64,000 nt of DNA from Pseudomonas sp. Irchel s3b2 (GCF_900187445.1 NZ_FYEB01000007.1:82324-146323); one strand, 5' to 3'; shown: positions 34,080 to 44,192, numbered from the stretch's first letter. A program made the numbers and translations. The notes: a model not told the origin generated them from the sequence alone.

Positions 34080-35852
34080 TTAGAACTGTTCGGTGCTCAG
34101 GCCAAACAAGGAGGCACTGCCCGCGCGGATGGATTGCTCCAGGCTCAAAATGCGCGGCAGCAAGCGGTGGATGTAGAAGTCGGCGGTGGCGATTTTCGCG
34201 CCATAAAACCCTGCATCTTCGGGCAGCTTTTGCTTGGCAACCTGCGCCATGCGCGCCCAAAGCCAGGCATAAGCGACGTAACCGAACAGGTGCAAATACT
34301 CCACCGAAGCAGCGCCGACTTCGTTGCGATTGGTGGTCGCCTGATCCTGCAGCCAGTCGCTCAGGTCTTCCAGACGCTGCACGGCATCGAACAGTTGAGC
34401 GGAGTAGGGCGCGTCGGGCTGATGGGCGAAATGGCGGATCTCGCCGGTGAACTGGCGCAGCGCGGAGCCCTTATCGGCGAGCACTTTGCGTCCCAGCAAG
34501 TCCTGGGCCTGAATGCCGTTGGTGCCTTCGTAGATCTGCGCGATGCGCACGTCGCGGACCAATTGTTCCTGGCCCCATTCGCGGATGTAGCCATGGCCGC
34601 CGAACACTTGCTGGCCGTTGATGCAGCTTTCCAGGCCGGTGTCGGTGAAGAACGCCTTGGCCACCGGTGTGAGCAGCGCCACCAGGATTTGCGCGCTGTC
34701 CCGTTCCTTGGCGTCATCGGAAAACTTCGCCAGGTCCAGTTGCTGCCCGACATAACTGGCAAACGCACGGCCGCCCTCGGTCATGGCTTTCATGCTCAGC
34801 AGCATGCGGCGCACATCTGGGTGGACGATGATCGGGTCGGCCACTTTGTCCGGAGCAACAGCACCGGTCGGCGCGCGACTCTGAATGCGTTCACGTGCGT
34901 AAGCGACGGCGCTCTGATAGGACGCTTCGGCGCAGCCAATGCCCTGAATGCCGATGGACAAGCGCTCGTAGTTCATCATGGTGAACATCGCCGCCAGGCC
35001 TTTGTTGGCTTCGCCGACCAGCCAGCCGCTGGCGCCGTCGAAGTTCATCACGCAGGTGGCCGAGGCCTTGATGCCCATTTTGTGTTCGATCGAACCGCAA
35101 CTCACAGCGTTGGCATCACCGAGGGAACCGTCGGCATTGACCAGCACTTTGGGGACGACAAACAGCGAGATGCCTTTGGGCCCCGCCGGTGCGTCCGGCA
35201 GTTTGGCCAGCACCAGATGCACAATGTTTTCGGTCAGATCCTGATCACCACCGGTGATGAAGATCTTGCTGCCGGTGATGCTGAAGCTGCCGTCGGCCCG
35301 GGGTTCGGCGCGGGTGCGGATAATCCCCAGATCGGTGCCGGCGTGGGCTTCGGTCAGGCACATGGAACCGGCCCAGCGGCCTTCGTACATCGGCGGCAGG
35401 TAGAGGTTTTTCAGGGTGTCACTGGCGTGGGCATCCAGCGCCAGGCAGGCACCGGAACTCAATGCCGAATACAGCGCGAAGCTTGCGTTGGCGCCGTAAA
35501 GCATTTCTTCGAACTGCACGGCGAGCATCTTCGGCATGCCCATGCCGCCAAAATCGGCGTTGCCGGACAGGCCCACCCAGCCACCTTCGATGTAGGTGGC
35601 ATAAGCCTGTTTGAAACCGAACGGCGTGCTGACTTGGCCGTCGGCCCACTGGGCGCCTTCCTCGTCGCCACTGCGATTCAATGGCGCAATCAGGTGCGAG
35701 GTGACTTTGGCCGCCTCCTCAAGAATGGCGTCGGCGGTGGCGGCGTCGACACTGTCGGCCAGGGCCGGCAGGCGTGCCCACAAGGCCGGGGCATCGAACA
35801 CTTCATGCAACACAAAGCGCATGTCGCGCAGCGGGGCGTTGAATTCGGGCAT
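34080..35852 (-). CDS. Acyl-CoA dehydrogenase with C-terminal extension
   Basis: A 590-residue FAD acyl-CoA dehydrogenase of the long subfamily that includes 3-methylmercaptopropionyl-CoA dehydrogenase (DmdC-like). SMCLTEAHAGTDLG and the flavin-proximal ITGSKIFITGGD lie mid-protein. The probable catalytic glutamate is in IAQIYEGTNGIQAQDL. An additional acyl-CoA dehydrogenase C-terminal helical domain covers about 470-590. The start at 35852 (MPEFNAPLRDMRF) with GAGGTT is preferred to the upstream Met. It lies 64 bp below the ActP-like symporter gene, so probably one transcript. Confidence 0.92.
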   Translation of the reverse strand: MPEFNAPLRDMRFVLHEVFDAPALWARLPALADSVDAATADAILEEAAKVTSHLIAPLNRSGDEEGAQWADGQVSTPFGFKQAYATYIEGGWVGLSGNADFGGMGMPKMLAVQFEEMLYGANASFALYSALSSGACLALDAHASDTLKNLYLPPMYEGRWAGSMCLTEAHAGTDLGIIRTRAEPRADGSFSITGSKIFITGGDQDLTENIVHLVLAKLPDAPAGPKGISLFVVPKVLVNADGSLGDANAVSCGSIEHKMGIKASATCVMNFDGASGWLVGEANKGLAAMFTMMNYERLSIGIQGIGCAEASYQSAVAYARERIQSRAPTGAVAPDKVADPIIVHPDVRRMLLSMKAMTEGGRAFASYVGQQLDLAKFSDDAKERDSAQILVALLTPVAKAFFTDTGLESCINGQQVFGGHGYIREWGQEQLVRDVRIAQIYEGTNGIQAQDLLGRKVLADKGSALRQFTGEIRHFAHQPDAPYSAQLFDAVQRLEDLSDWLQDQATTNRNEVGAASVEYLHLFGYVAYAWLWARMAQVAKQKLPEDAGFYGAKIATADFYIHRLLPRILSLEQSIRAGSASLFGLSTEQF

Positions 35853-35916
35853 AACGTGAACCTCAAAAGGTTGTGCGATGGACACGGCGCCGCTTGAGCA
35901 GGCCGTGCCCTTTCAA

Positions 35917-37587
35917 TCAATGGCTGGAAGCGCTGGCGGCGCCGAGGCCGGTCTGGGCGCGAACAAACTGGTTGGCGTAAGCATCACGCTCCTTGTCGGC
36001 CCGCACGCTGCGGTCGAGTTTCGACACCACGACGATCACGAAGAACGCCAGTGGCATGGAGAACAGCGCCGGGTGGTCGTACGGGAAGATCGCATGTGTA
36101 TGGCCGAGCACAGTGACCCAGACCGCTGGCGAGAGGATCACCAGCACCAGTGCGCAGATCAGCCCGGCGAAACCGCCGATGATTGCGCCTTTGGTGGTCA
36201 AGCCTTTCCAGTACATCGCCATGATCAGCACCGGGAAGTTGGTCGACGCAGCGATGCCGAAGGTCAAGCCCACCAGGAACGCGACGTTCATCTTCTCGAA
36301 CAGAATGCCCAGCAGAATCGCAATGATGCCTAAGCCGACAGTGGCCATGCGGGTCACGCGCATTTCCTGTTTCTGGGTGGCTTTGCCTTTCTTGAATACT
36401 GTGGCGTAGAGGTCGTGGGATATCGCCGAGGCACCGGCCAGGGCCAGCCCGGAGACCACCGCAAGAATGGTGGCGAAGGCCACGGCCGAGAGGAAACCGA
36501 AGAACAGGTTGCCGCCGACCGCTTTGGCCAGGTGCATGGCAACCATGTTGCCGCCGCCAATCAAGGCGCCGCCGACTTCACCATTGACGTAGTACTGCGG
36601 GTCGGTGCCGATGATCACCATCGCGGCGAAGCCCAGAGTGCATACCACCAGGAAGAAGAAGCCGATGAAACCGGTGGCGTAGAACACCGATTTGCGCGCT
36701 TCCTTGGCGTTAGGCACAGTGAAGAAGCGCATCAGAATGTGCGGCAGGCCGGCAATTCCGAACACCAGGCCCAGCGACATCGAAGCGGTGTTGATCGGGT
36801 CGGCGAGCATTGAGCCAGGCCCCATGATGTTCCAACCACTGGCATGGGCATCGACGGCTTTGTTCGCCAGGGTTTCGTAGCTGAAACCGAACTGAGACAT
36901 GGCCATGAGCGCCAGGGTCGTGCCACCGGCAAGCAGTAGCACGGCCTTGATGATCTGCACCCAGGTGGTGGCGATCATGCCGCCGAAAATCACATACACC
37001 AGCATCAGTGCGCCGACGATCACCACGGCTACCGGGTAGTCAAGGCCAAACAGCAACTTGATCAACTGACCCGCACCGACCATCTGCACGATCAGGTAGC
37101 AACACACCACCGTCAGTGAACCGAAGGCGGCGAAGATCCGCACTTTGTTCTGGTCCAGGCGATAGGACACGATGTCGGCAAAGGTGTAGCGCCCCAGGTT
37201 GCGCAAGCGCTCAGCCATCAGGAAGGTGATGATCGGCCAGCCAACAAAAAAGCCGATGGTATAGATGAAGCCATCGTAGCCCTTGGCGAACACCAGGCTG
37301 GACAGCCCCAGCAGCGTAGCGGCGGACATGTAGTCACCGGCAATTGCCAGGCCATTCTGGAACCCGGTGATACCACCGCCCGCGGTGTAGAAGTCCGAAG
37401 TGGATCTGGTTTGCCGCGCGGCCCACCAAGTGATGGCCAATGTGCTCAGTACGAAGACGAAGAACATGCCGATCGCATGCAGGTTGAGCGGCTGTTTTTC
37501 CACCGCACCCAGCGCGGGTGCAGCCAGCACAACGGAGGCCGGCAATAGCCCGGCAGCGGCGAGGAGAAGTTTACGCAACAGAGTCAT
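35917..37587 (-). CDS. actP: Cation/acetate symporter family protein (ActP-like)
   Basis: A 556-residue sodium:solute symporter with a cleavable-looking N-terminus (LLAAAGLLPASVVLAAPALG) and about thirteen membrane segments. TAGGGITGFQNGLAIAGDYMSAAT and GLVFGIAGLPHILMRFFTVP are hallmarks of ActP. It is probably a short-chain monocarboxylate importer. The true start at 37587 overlaps the stop of the DUF485 gene (TGATGA), the normal pairing of these two; the longer frame from 37749 is an artefact. A second actP elsewhere in the genome is possible. Confidence 0.93.
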   Translation of the reverse strand: MTLLRKLLLAAAGLLPASVVLAAPALGAVEKQPLNLHAIGMFFVFVLSTLAITWWAARQTRSTSDFYTAGGGITGFQNGLAIAGDYMSAATLLGLSSLVFAKGYDGFIYTIGFFVGWPIITFLMAERLRNLGRYTFADIVSYRLDQNKVRIFAAFGSLTVVCCYLIVQMVGAGQLIKLLFGLDYPVAVVIVGALMLVYVIFGGMIATTWVQIIKAVLLLAGGTTLALMAMSQFGFSYETLANKAVDAHASGWNIMGPGSMLADPINTASMSLGLVFGIAGLPHILMRFFTVPNAKEARKSVFYATGFIGFFFLVVCTLGFAAMVIIGTDPQYYVNGEVGGALIGGGNMVAMHLAKAVGGNLFFGFLSAVAFATILAVVSGLALAGASAISHDLYATVFKKGKATQKQEMRVTRMATVGLGIIAILLGILFEKMNVAFLVGLTFGIAASTNFPVLIMAMYWKGLTTKGAIIGGFAGLICALVLVILSPAVWVTVLGHTHAIFPYDHPALFSMPLAFFVIVVVSKLDRSVRADKERDAYANQFVRAQTGLGAASASSH

Positions 37588-37913
37588 CACTTGCTCTCCT
37601 CGAGAATGGCGGCGCCCAGTGCATCGAAGCGCGTATTGGCGCTGTAGACGTACCAACCGGTCAGTAGCCAGGAAAAAATGATGATCGCCGCGCCAACCGG
37701 CATGCCCAGGGTCAACATCCGATGCTCGGCGATCGGCGCATGCAGCCACTGCGGGGCAAACGCCACCACCAGCATGAACGCGTAGTAAGTGCCGAGCACG
37801 GCAGCACTCAGCGACCAGGCCAGGCGCGAACGGCTGCTCACCAATTGAAGGAATTTGGGGTTGGACCGAATGCGTTCACAGCGTTGGGTATCGGTTGAAT
37901 GAATGTCGATCAT
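37587..37913 (-). CDS. DUF485 membrane protein (YjcH-like)
   Basis: A 108-residue protein with two membrane segments (LSAAVLGTYYAFMLVVAF and GMPVGAAIIIFSWLLTGWYVY) and the usual NPKFLQLVSSRSRLAW lead. DUF485 proteins are encoded just upstream of acetate-type symporters and are thought to assist them. Its stop overlaps the actP start. The ATG at 37913 gives the family length; the longer upstream frame is not supported. Confidence 0.92.
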   Translation of the reverse strand: MIDIHSTDTQRCERIRSNPKFLQLVSSRSRLAWSLSAAVLGTYYAFMLVVAFAPQWLHAPIAEHRMLTLGMPVGAAIIIFSWLLTGWYVYSANTRFDALGAAILEESK

Positions 37914-37988
37914 GGGTGGCTCCACATTGTTTTTGTTATCAGTGTGTAGGTCAGGGGCAGGGCCAAATTCAGCCTGCACGAGCCCGAA

Positions 37989-38011
37989 GCGGCAGGTAAA
38001 ACACCTGCCGC
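37989..38011 (-). terminator. Perfect 9-bp hairpin between acyl-CoA synthetase and DUF485 genes
   Basis: GCGGCAGGT (37989-37997) and ACCTGCCGC (38003-38011) pair around a 5-nt loop in the 122-bp gap. No T run follows on the minus strand, so it is either a processing/stability hairpin or a weak attenuator separating the synthetase from the transporter genes. Confidence 0.45.
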
Positions 38012-38035
38012 CTGGTGGGTACAACGTCGATTCGG

Positions 38036-39658
38036 TTAGAGCGCTTTGGCCCTGTCGCGCAAAACGTATTTCTGGATCTTGCCGGTTGAAGTCTTCGGCA
38101 GCAGGGTGAAAACAACCGTGCGCGGCACTTTGAAACCGGCCAGGTGTTCGCGGCAGAAACTGATGATGTCGGCCTCGCGAACGTCCTGGTGATCAGCCTT
38201 CAACGTGATAAAGGCGCAGGGCGTTTCACCCCATTTCTCATCGGGACGGGCGACGACGGCCGCTTCCATGACGGCTGGATGGCGATAGAGCACACCTTCC
38301 AGTTCGATGGTGGAAATGTTCTCACCGCCGGAAATGATGATGTCCTTGAGTCGGTCCTTGATCTCGACGTAACCGCTGGGATGACACACCGCCAGGTCAC
38401 CTGTGTGGAACCAGCCGCCTTCGAACGCTTCGGCCGTGGCGGTCGGGTTCTTCAGGTAGCCCTTCATCACGGTGTTGCCGCGCATGAAGATTTCACCGAT
38501 GGTCTGACCGTCTCGCGGGGTCGGCTCCAGCGTCTTCGAGTCGCCGACCATCACGCCTTCGAGCGTCGGGTAGCGCACGCCTTGACGGGATTTGATTTGC
38601 GCTCGTTCGTCCAGCGGCAACTCATCCCATTCGGCGTGCCAGGCGCAGAGCGTCACCGGGCCATAGGTTTCGGTCAGGCCATAGACGTGGGTGACCTTGA
38701 TGCCCATTTGTTCCACGGCACCGATCACTTTGGCCGGCGGTGCGGCGCCGGCGACCATCGCGTTCACCGGATGATCGATCGCTGCTTTAGCCGATTCCGG
38801 CATGTTGACCAAGGCATTGAGCACGATCGGCGCGGCGCACAGATGGGTGACCTGATGCTCGCGGATCAGCGTGAGGATTTTCTGTGGATCGACGCGGCGC
38901 AGAAACACATGCACACCGGCCATGGCGGTGATGATCCACGGGTAGCACCAACCGTTGCAATGGAACATCGGCAAGGTCCAGAGGTACACCGGATGGTTAC
39001 CCATGGCCCAGGTCATCTGGTTGCCCAATGAGTTCAGGTAGGCACCGCGATGGTGGTAAACCACGCCTTTGGGGTTGCCGGTGGTGCCGGAGGTGTAATT
39101 CAGCGAGATGGCTTGCCATTCATCCTCGGGCCACTGCCAGGCGAAGGCAGGATCGCCTTCGGCCAACAGCGCTTCATAGTCCAGATCGCTGACAGCCTGG
39201 CCTTCGCCGTACTCCAGATCATTAACGTCGATGACCAATGGCGGGTGATCCAGCATGCCGATCGCCGCGTGAATCACATCATGGAACTCACGGTCGGTAA
39301 TCAGCACCTTGGCTTCGCCATGCTGCAGCATGAAGGCAATGGCTTCGGCATCCAGACGCACGTTGAGCGGGTTGAGCACCGCGCCAATCATCGGCACGCC
39401 GAAATGCACTTCGAGCATCTCGGGAATGTTGGGCAACATCACCGCCACCGTGTCGTTCTTGCCGATACCGCGACCGGCCAGCGCCGAGGCCAGACGGCGG
39501 CAGCGGGTGTAGGTCTGCGCCCAGGTGCGGCGAATCGAGCCATGGATGACGGCGGGATAGTGTGGGTAAACGCTGGCGGTGCGCTCGATGAAGCTGAGCG
39601 GAGACAAGGCAATATGGTTGACAGCCGCAGGGCTTAGCCCTTGTTCATAGATCGACAT
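38036..39658 (-). CDS. Acyl-CoA synthetase (AMP-forming)
   Basis: A 540-residue adenylate-forming ligase. The AMP loop is SLNYTSGTTGNPKGVVYHHRG, followed by VYGLTETYGP, GWFHTGDLAV and the C-terminal catalytic lysine in TSTGKIQKYVLR. Length and sequence fit the short/medium-chain acyl-CoA synthetase branch that contains DmdB-type ligases; the exact acid is unknown. It is the first gene of the minus-strand run synthetase, DUF485, symporter, dehydrogenase, porin, and is divergent from the sensor kinase across 167 bp. Confidence 0.92.
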   Translation of the reverse strand: MSIYEQGLSPAAVNHIALSPLSFIERTASVYPHYPAVIHGSIRRTWAQTYTRCRRLASALAGRGIGKNDTVAVMLPNIPEMLEVHFGVPMIGAVLNPLNVRLDAEAIAFMLQHGEAKVLITDREFHDVIHAAIGMLDHPPLVIDVNDLEYGEGQAVSDLDYEALLAEGDPAFAWQWPEDEWQAISLNYTSGTTGNPKGVVYHHRGAYLNSLGNQMTWAMGNHPVYLWTLPMFHCNGWCYPWIITAMAGVHVFLRRVDPQKILTLIREHQVTHLCAAPIVLNALVNMPESAKAAIDHPVNAMVAGAAPPAKVIGAVEQMGIKVTHVYGLTETYGPVTLCAWHAEWDELPLDERAQIKSRQGVRYPTLEGVMVGDSKTLEPTPRDGQTIGEIFMRGNTVMKGYLKNPTATAEAFEGGWFHTGDLAVCHPSGYVEIKDRLKDIIISGGENISTIELEGVLYRHPAVMEAAVVARPDEKWGETPCAFITLKADHQDVREADIISFCREHLAGFKVPRTVVFTLLPKTSTGKIQKYVLRDRAKAL

Positions 39659-39825
39659 GTACGGGTACTCGGTGGCTGATTGTTAGCTCTATAGGTGACC
39701 TTGCAGCGTAGTCGCTGAGGTCGCCTTTTATGTCCGGCCTGATTTATATAACATTCAGCCACTGATATGGAAGTACAACCTACGTCATATAGGATATGTA
39801 CTATATTTGATTCTTGCGGGACTGA

Positions 39826-42165
39826 ATGAATACAGTGACACTGCAAACGCCGGTATATCCTTGGCCTCCCCAACGAAGCGGACCTGTGATGACCCTGACT
39901 CCCGTTCGATTGCACAGCTGGTTGCGCCTGCAGCGCGAGGGTGTGTCTCTGGCCGCCCGGGCCGATGCGTTGTGCCGTGCGCTGCAGGATTGCCCCGAGG
40001 TGCGCCGGGCGGTTTATTTGAGTTGGCAACCCAATGCGCGGATTTACAGCCACGAGGGCGCCGCCCAGCATTTTCCTCCGGGGCTGGGCGACCCTTCGCT
40101 GGCCAGCGATCAGCGGCTGTTTGATCGGCTGGCCGAAGCGGGGCGGCTGGATCTGGCTCAAGTACGTCAACTCGATTGTTGGCTGGCCGGCCGACTGCGC
40201 CGGGCCGCTATCAACCATGGCCAAGTGTTTGATCTGGCGTTGCAACCGGGGCAGGCGGGGTTGTTGCTGGTGGAAGTGTGTGAGGGCGTGAGTCTTGATT
40301 GGCTGGGTTGGGTGCAGGACTTGCTGACGACGCTGCTGAGCAGCGTCAATGGCATGCTGCGCGGCTCACCGCTGTTGGGGCACGACCCGCAACCGAGTCT
40401 GTTGCTCGATGCGCAGGGCCGGCCGCTGGAGTTCAACGCGGCGCTGCTGGCGTTGCTGGCCGAAAAGCCGCTGACCGATGTGCTGGGTTTTTTACCGGTG
40501 AATCACCGGGTGCTGGTACGCGCCTGCCTGGACCAGCAACGCGCCATCGAAGGGGTCGAAGCCCAATTCGAAGCACAGATCCTGATCTGGACGTTTATCC
40601 CCGATCCGCAGGACAACCGTGTGCTCGCCCGGTGTCGCGATGCCACGGCACAAGTGCTGGCCGAGCGTGAAGCGGCCACGGCACGGCGGCTGTACCGGCT
40701 GATCATTGAAAACACCACCGACCTGATTTCCCGACACACACCGGACGGGCGCTTTCTCGATGCCTCGCCGGCGTCCTGGGCATTGCTCGGCTACTGGCCG
40801 GAGGAGTTGCGCGGGCAAATGGCCCAAGGCTTGTTCCATGGTCAGGACCTGGCCAGCCTGGTACAGCGCGCGCGGGATGCCCTGGAGCAGGACGGTTATC
40901 ACACGATGACGTATCGGATTCGCCATCGGGATGGGCATTACCTGTGGTTTGAAACCGCCAGCCGGGCGATTCGCGAGACCTATACCGGCGCAGTGGTGGA
41001 AGTGGTCAGCGTGTCCCGGGACATTACCGCCCGGGTGCACGCCGAGGAGAACAAGCGGCGCCTGGCGGAAGTCGTCGAGGCCAACACTGATCCTGTGTTG
41101 TTCATCAACCCCGAGGGCCAAGTCACTTACCTCAATCCAGCGGCGCGGCGCATCCTGGGGATCGACGAGCAACAACCGATGCCAGCGCTGGCAACGTTGT
41201 TCGCCAGCGGCGACTTGGCACGTCTGCAGCGTGATGGCTGGAGCAGTGCCGAACGCGACGGTGTCTGGAGCACCGACGCGCGATTGCAGCCACCGGGAGG
41301 CGGCACTTCAGTGCCGGTATCGCTGGTGCTGCTGGCGCACCGTTCGGCCGGCGGCGAGCGCTATTACTCGTTGGTGGCGCGGGACATGACCGAGCGTGAA
41401 CTACGTGAAGTGCAACAGCGCCGCCATCAGGACGAACTGGCGCACACCGCGCGGTTGGTCACCCTGGGTGAATTGGCCTCGGGCATCGCTCACGAAATCA
41501 ACCAGCCATTGGCGGCGGTCGTCAATTACGCCAATGCCAGCCAGCGCTATTTGCAGACGCTGGATTCCAATCCCCAGGCCGCCGCCAAAGTGGCGCAAGG
41601 GCTGGAGCGCATTACCCATCACGCCACTCATGCTTCAGAAGTGATCAGACGTTTGCGGGCGTTTCTGCGCAAGGGGCAACGCCGCATGCAGGCCTTGAAT
41701 TTCACCGAGGTCGCCCGCGAGGCCGTGCGTTTATGTGCCTGGGAGGCGAGCAATTGCCAAGTGACAATCGAGGATCGCCTACCGGATAATCTGCCGCCGA
41801 TTTATGCCGACCGAGTGCTGCTGGAGCAGGTCCTGCTCAATCTCTTGCGAAATGCCATCGATGCCAACCGCGAACAACATCCGGGGCAACCCTCGCTGAT
41901 CGTGATGGCTGCGGGGCAGGGCGCTGGTGCAACCGTGGAAATCAGTGTGCAAGATCAGGGGCCAGGCGTCAGCGAGCCCGAACTGGAGCAAATATTTACC
42001 CCGTTCTATACCAGCAAGGCCGATGGCCTGGGGCTTGGCTTGTCCATGAGCCGCAGCATCATCGAAGGTTTCGGTGGCGAATTACAGGCCCGACGCCAAC
42101 CTGTCGGGCTGCTGATGTGCTGCCGCTTGCCGCTGGCCGGCCCAACAAAACAACAACAGGAATAA
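39826..42165 (+). CDS. PAS-domain sensor histidine kinase (FixL-like)
   Basis: A 779-residue kinase without clear membrane segments. An N-terminal region of unknown fold (about 20-180) is followed by PAS-like segments; the clearest are IIENTTDLISRHTPDGRFLDASPASWALLGYWPEEL and VVEANTDPVLFINPEGQVTYLNPAARRILGI. Then come HisKA with H556 (ASGIAHEINQPLAAVVNYA) and HATPase (DQGPGVSEPELEQIFTPFYTSKADGLGLGLS). Start may be 39826 or the Met at 39889. The response-regulator gene follows 4 bp later. It probably senses the acid handled by the divergent operon. Confidence 0.92.
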   Translation: MNTVTLQTPVYPWPPQRSGPVMTLTPVRLHSWLRLQREGVSLAARADALCRALQDCPEVRRAVYLSWQPNARIYSHEGAAQHFPPGLGDPSLASDQRLFDRLAEAGRLDLAQVRQLDCWLAGRLRRAAINHGQVFDLALQPGQAGLLLVEVCEGVSLDWLGWVQDLLTTLLSSVNGMLRGSPLLGHDPQPSLLLDAQGRPLEFNAALLALLAEKPLTDVLGFLPVNHRVLVRACLDQQRAIEGVEAQFEAQILIWTFIPDPQDNRVLARCRDATAQVLAEREAATARRLYRLIIENTTDLISRHTPDGRFLDASPASWALLGYWPEELRGQMAQGLFHGQDLASLVQRARDALEQDGYHTMTYRIRHRDGHYLWFETASRAIRETYTGAVVEVVSVSRDITARVHAEENKRRLAEVVEANTDPVLFINPEGQVTYLNPAARRILGIDEQQPMPALATLFASGDLARLQRDGWSSAERDGVWSTDARLQPPGGGTSVPVSLVLLAHRSAGGERYYSLVARDMTERELREVQQRRHQDELAHTARLVTLGELASGIAHEINQPLAAVVNYANASQRYLQTLDSNPQAAAKVAQGLERITHHATHASEVIRRLRAFLRKGQRRMQALNFTEVAREAVRLCAWEASNCQVTIEDRLPDNLPPIYADRVLLEQVLLNLLRNAIDANREQHPGQPSLIVMAAGQGAGATVEISVQDQGPGVSEPELEQIFTPFYTSKADGLGLGLSMSRSIIEGFGGELQARRQPVGLLMCCRLPLAGPTKQQQE

Positions 42166-42169
42166 TGTA

Positions 42170-42805
42170 ATGGCAGGTGTGACGGCGCACGTGGTGTATG
42201 TGGTCGACGATGACCAAGGCATGCTCGATTCAACCGTCTGGTTGTTGGAGTCGGTAGGGCTCAAAGCCTTACCGTTTACCAGTGGCGTGGAGTTTCTCAA
42301 TGCCTGTGATGCCAGTCTTGATGCCTGCGTGCTGCTCGATGTTCGCATGCCCGGCATGGGCGGTTTGAACGTGCAGGAAGAAATGCGCGCGCGTGAGCTG
42401 AACCTGCCGATCATTTTCGTCAGCGGGCACGCGGACGTGCCGATCGTCGTTCGCGCTTTCAAGGCGGGCGCCCATGACTTCATCGAGAAGCCCTACAACG
42501 AGCAATTGCTGCTGGACAGCGTGCAACAGGCGCTCAGCAACTGCGCGGCAAATCGCTCGGGCAATCAGGGGCACGAAGCCTTGCAGGCGCGCTTGCTGAC
42601 ACTGACCCCACGGGAGCGCGATGTTTTGCTGCCGCTGGTCCAGGGTTACACCACCCGTGAGATCGCCGAGCAACTGGGCGTCAGTGCGAAAACCGTCGAT
42701 CTGTATCGTTCGCGGGTGATGAAACGCATGCAGGCCAATACCTTGCCGGACTTGGTGGGCATGGCCATCGCTGCTGAACTGGTCGATCCGCTGAAGCTGC
42801 GGTGA
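42170..42805 (+). CDS. FixJ/NarL-type response regulator
   Basis: A 211-residue regulator. The receiver domain carries the acidic pocket VVDDD at 11-15, phospho-acceptor D57 in LLDVRMPGMGG, and lysine in FIEKPY. The C-terminal LuxR HTH is LTPRERDVLLPLVQGYTTREIAEQLGVSAKTVDLYRSRVMKRM. It forms a pair with the kinase directly upstream and most likely activates the divergent acyl-CoA synthetase-transport operon. Confidence 0.94.
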   Translation: MAGVTAHVVYVVDDDQGMLDSTVWLLESVGLKALPFTSGVEFLNACDASLDACVLLDVRMPGMGGLNVQEEMRARELNLPIIFVSGHADVPIVVRAFKAGAHDFIEKPYNEQLLLDSVQQALSNCAANRSGNQGHEALQARLLTLTPRERDVLLPLVQGYTTREIAEQLGVSAKTVDLYRSRVMKRMQANTLPDLVGMAIAAELVDPLKLR

Positions 42806-42995
42806 TTGCTCGCGTTTTCTAATGATCTCTACAGGAGAGGATCAGCCGCAAGACAGACCGGACGTCCCACCAACGTTACGACCGCCTGAGCTTGCGCTAG
42901 CATGAAAGATGTTCAGGCCACTCGCCATTGAGAGGCGGGTCATGGGTGTCGAGTGTGCATGATGGGCTCTGTCAATTGCAGGGGCCGGAGGAGGC

Positions 42996-44183
42996 GTGTT
43001 GAAACCATTCCAGCTCAGACCTAGCGCCTCAACACTGAACATGTTGCGTCAAGCGTGCCTGCAACGCCGTGATGCGGTGCCGCCAACGTTAACGGAAAAA
43101 GCGCTCATCCCGGGCATTCCAGATGCTCGCTACTGGCTGGATCAGGACCTGACTCCGTTCATTCGGGATGTGAGTCAGGCCAACCTTCGAGAGGCTGAAG
43201 CGCTCGCCAGGGCAGGGCTACCGAACGATATCCTGCCGCGGGCAAATTTGCTGGCCGTTTCCGGCGGCGGCGACGCCGGCACATTCGCGGGGGGCATCAT
43301 TGCGGGATGGACCCAGCATGGGACTCGACCGGTGTTCAAAGTTGTCACCGGCATCAGCGCTGGCGCCCTGGTCGCCCCATTTGCCTACCTGGGGCCCCAG
43401 TACGACGATGTTATTGTGCGTATCTGCAATGCAGTCGGTCCAAAAGACATTTTCCATGCGCGCAATATGCTGACCCGTCTTACCAGCGATGGTATGGCGC
43501 ACAGCAAGCCACTGTCGCGGCTCATTGCACAGTACGTCACTGCCGAGATTCTTGCGGCGATCGCGGCGGAATACGAAAAAGGACGGCTCCTGATGATCGG
43601 TACAACCGACCTTGATTCAGGGCGCCCGGTCACCTGGAACATGGGCGCGATTGCCTCCAGCCAGGCACCGGGAGCGCTTGAGCTGTTTCGCAACATCATG
43701 GTCGCGTCGATGAGTATTCCCGGTGCCGTCTCGCCCGTCATGATTGATGTGGACGTTAACGGCCACCCTTTTCAGGAAATGCACGTGGACGGAGGTGTCC
43801 TTACGCAGGTGTTCCTTTACCCACCCGGCACCGTGATGGCGCTGAACCAAGTGCCCGGGGCGCGTTTGCGTCGTGAACGGCATTTCTATGTCATTCGCAA
43901 CGGCAAACTGGAACTGCAATGGTCCGGAACGAAGCGCCGAACCTTGAACATCGGCGGTCGAGCCATCAGCGCATTGATCCAGAATCAGGGGATCAGCGAT
44001 CTGGATCGACTTTACCGAATTGCCCAGCAGGATGGGGCGGACTTCAATCTGGCGTACATCGGCTCCGACTTCCGCATTTCTCGCCTCCATAAATTCGATG
44101 GCGAGTACATGAAGCGCTTGTTCAAATACGCCTTTGAACTCAGTGCCAAAGGCTATCCGTGGCATAAATCGCCGAGTACGTGA
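42996..44183 (+). CDS. Patatin-like phospholipase
   Basis: A 395-residue lipid acyl hydrolase. The anion hole is SGGGDAGTFAGG (about 89-100), nucleophile S121 is in VTGISAGALVAPF and the dyad aspartate D265 is in HVDGGVLTQ. There is no convincing signal peptide. GTG at 42996 starts the frame, but TTG at 42999 is better spaced from GGAGGAGG at 42987-42994, so the start is uncertain by one codon. Its end is 9 bp from the convergent LprI/MliC gene. Substrate and partners are not evident. Confidence 0.88.
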   Translation: MLKPFQLRPSASTLNMLRQACLQRRDAVPPTLTEKALIPGIPDARYWLDQDLTPFIRDVSQANLREAEALARAGLPNDILPRANLLAVSGGGDAGTFAGGIIAGWTQHGTRPVFKVVTGISAGALVAPFAYLGPQYDDVIVRICNAVGPKDIFHARNMLTRLTSDGMAHSKPLSRLIAQYVTAEILAAIAAEYEKGRLLMIGTTDLDSGRPVTWNMGAIASSQAPGALELFRNIMVASMSIPGAVSPVMIDVDVNGHPFQEMHVDGGVLTQVFLYPPGTVMALNQVPGARLRRERHFYVIRNGKLELQWSGTKRRTLNIGGRAISALIQNQGISDLDRLYRIAQQDGADFNLAYIGSDFRISRLHKFDGEYMKRLFKYAFELSAKGYPWHKSPST

Positions 44184-44192
44184 GAGACGGGC

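Noticed and set aside
34134..35897. 587-codon plus-strand frame opposite the acyl-CoA dehydrogenase
   Set aside because: The minus strand encodes a full, well-conserved dehydrogenase; the antisense frame is a GC-driven shadow without homology.
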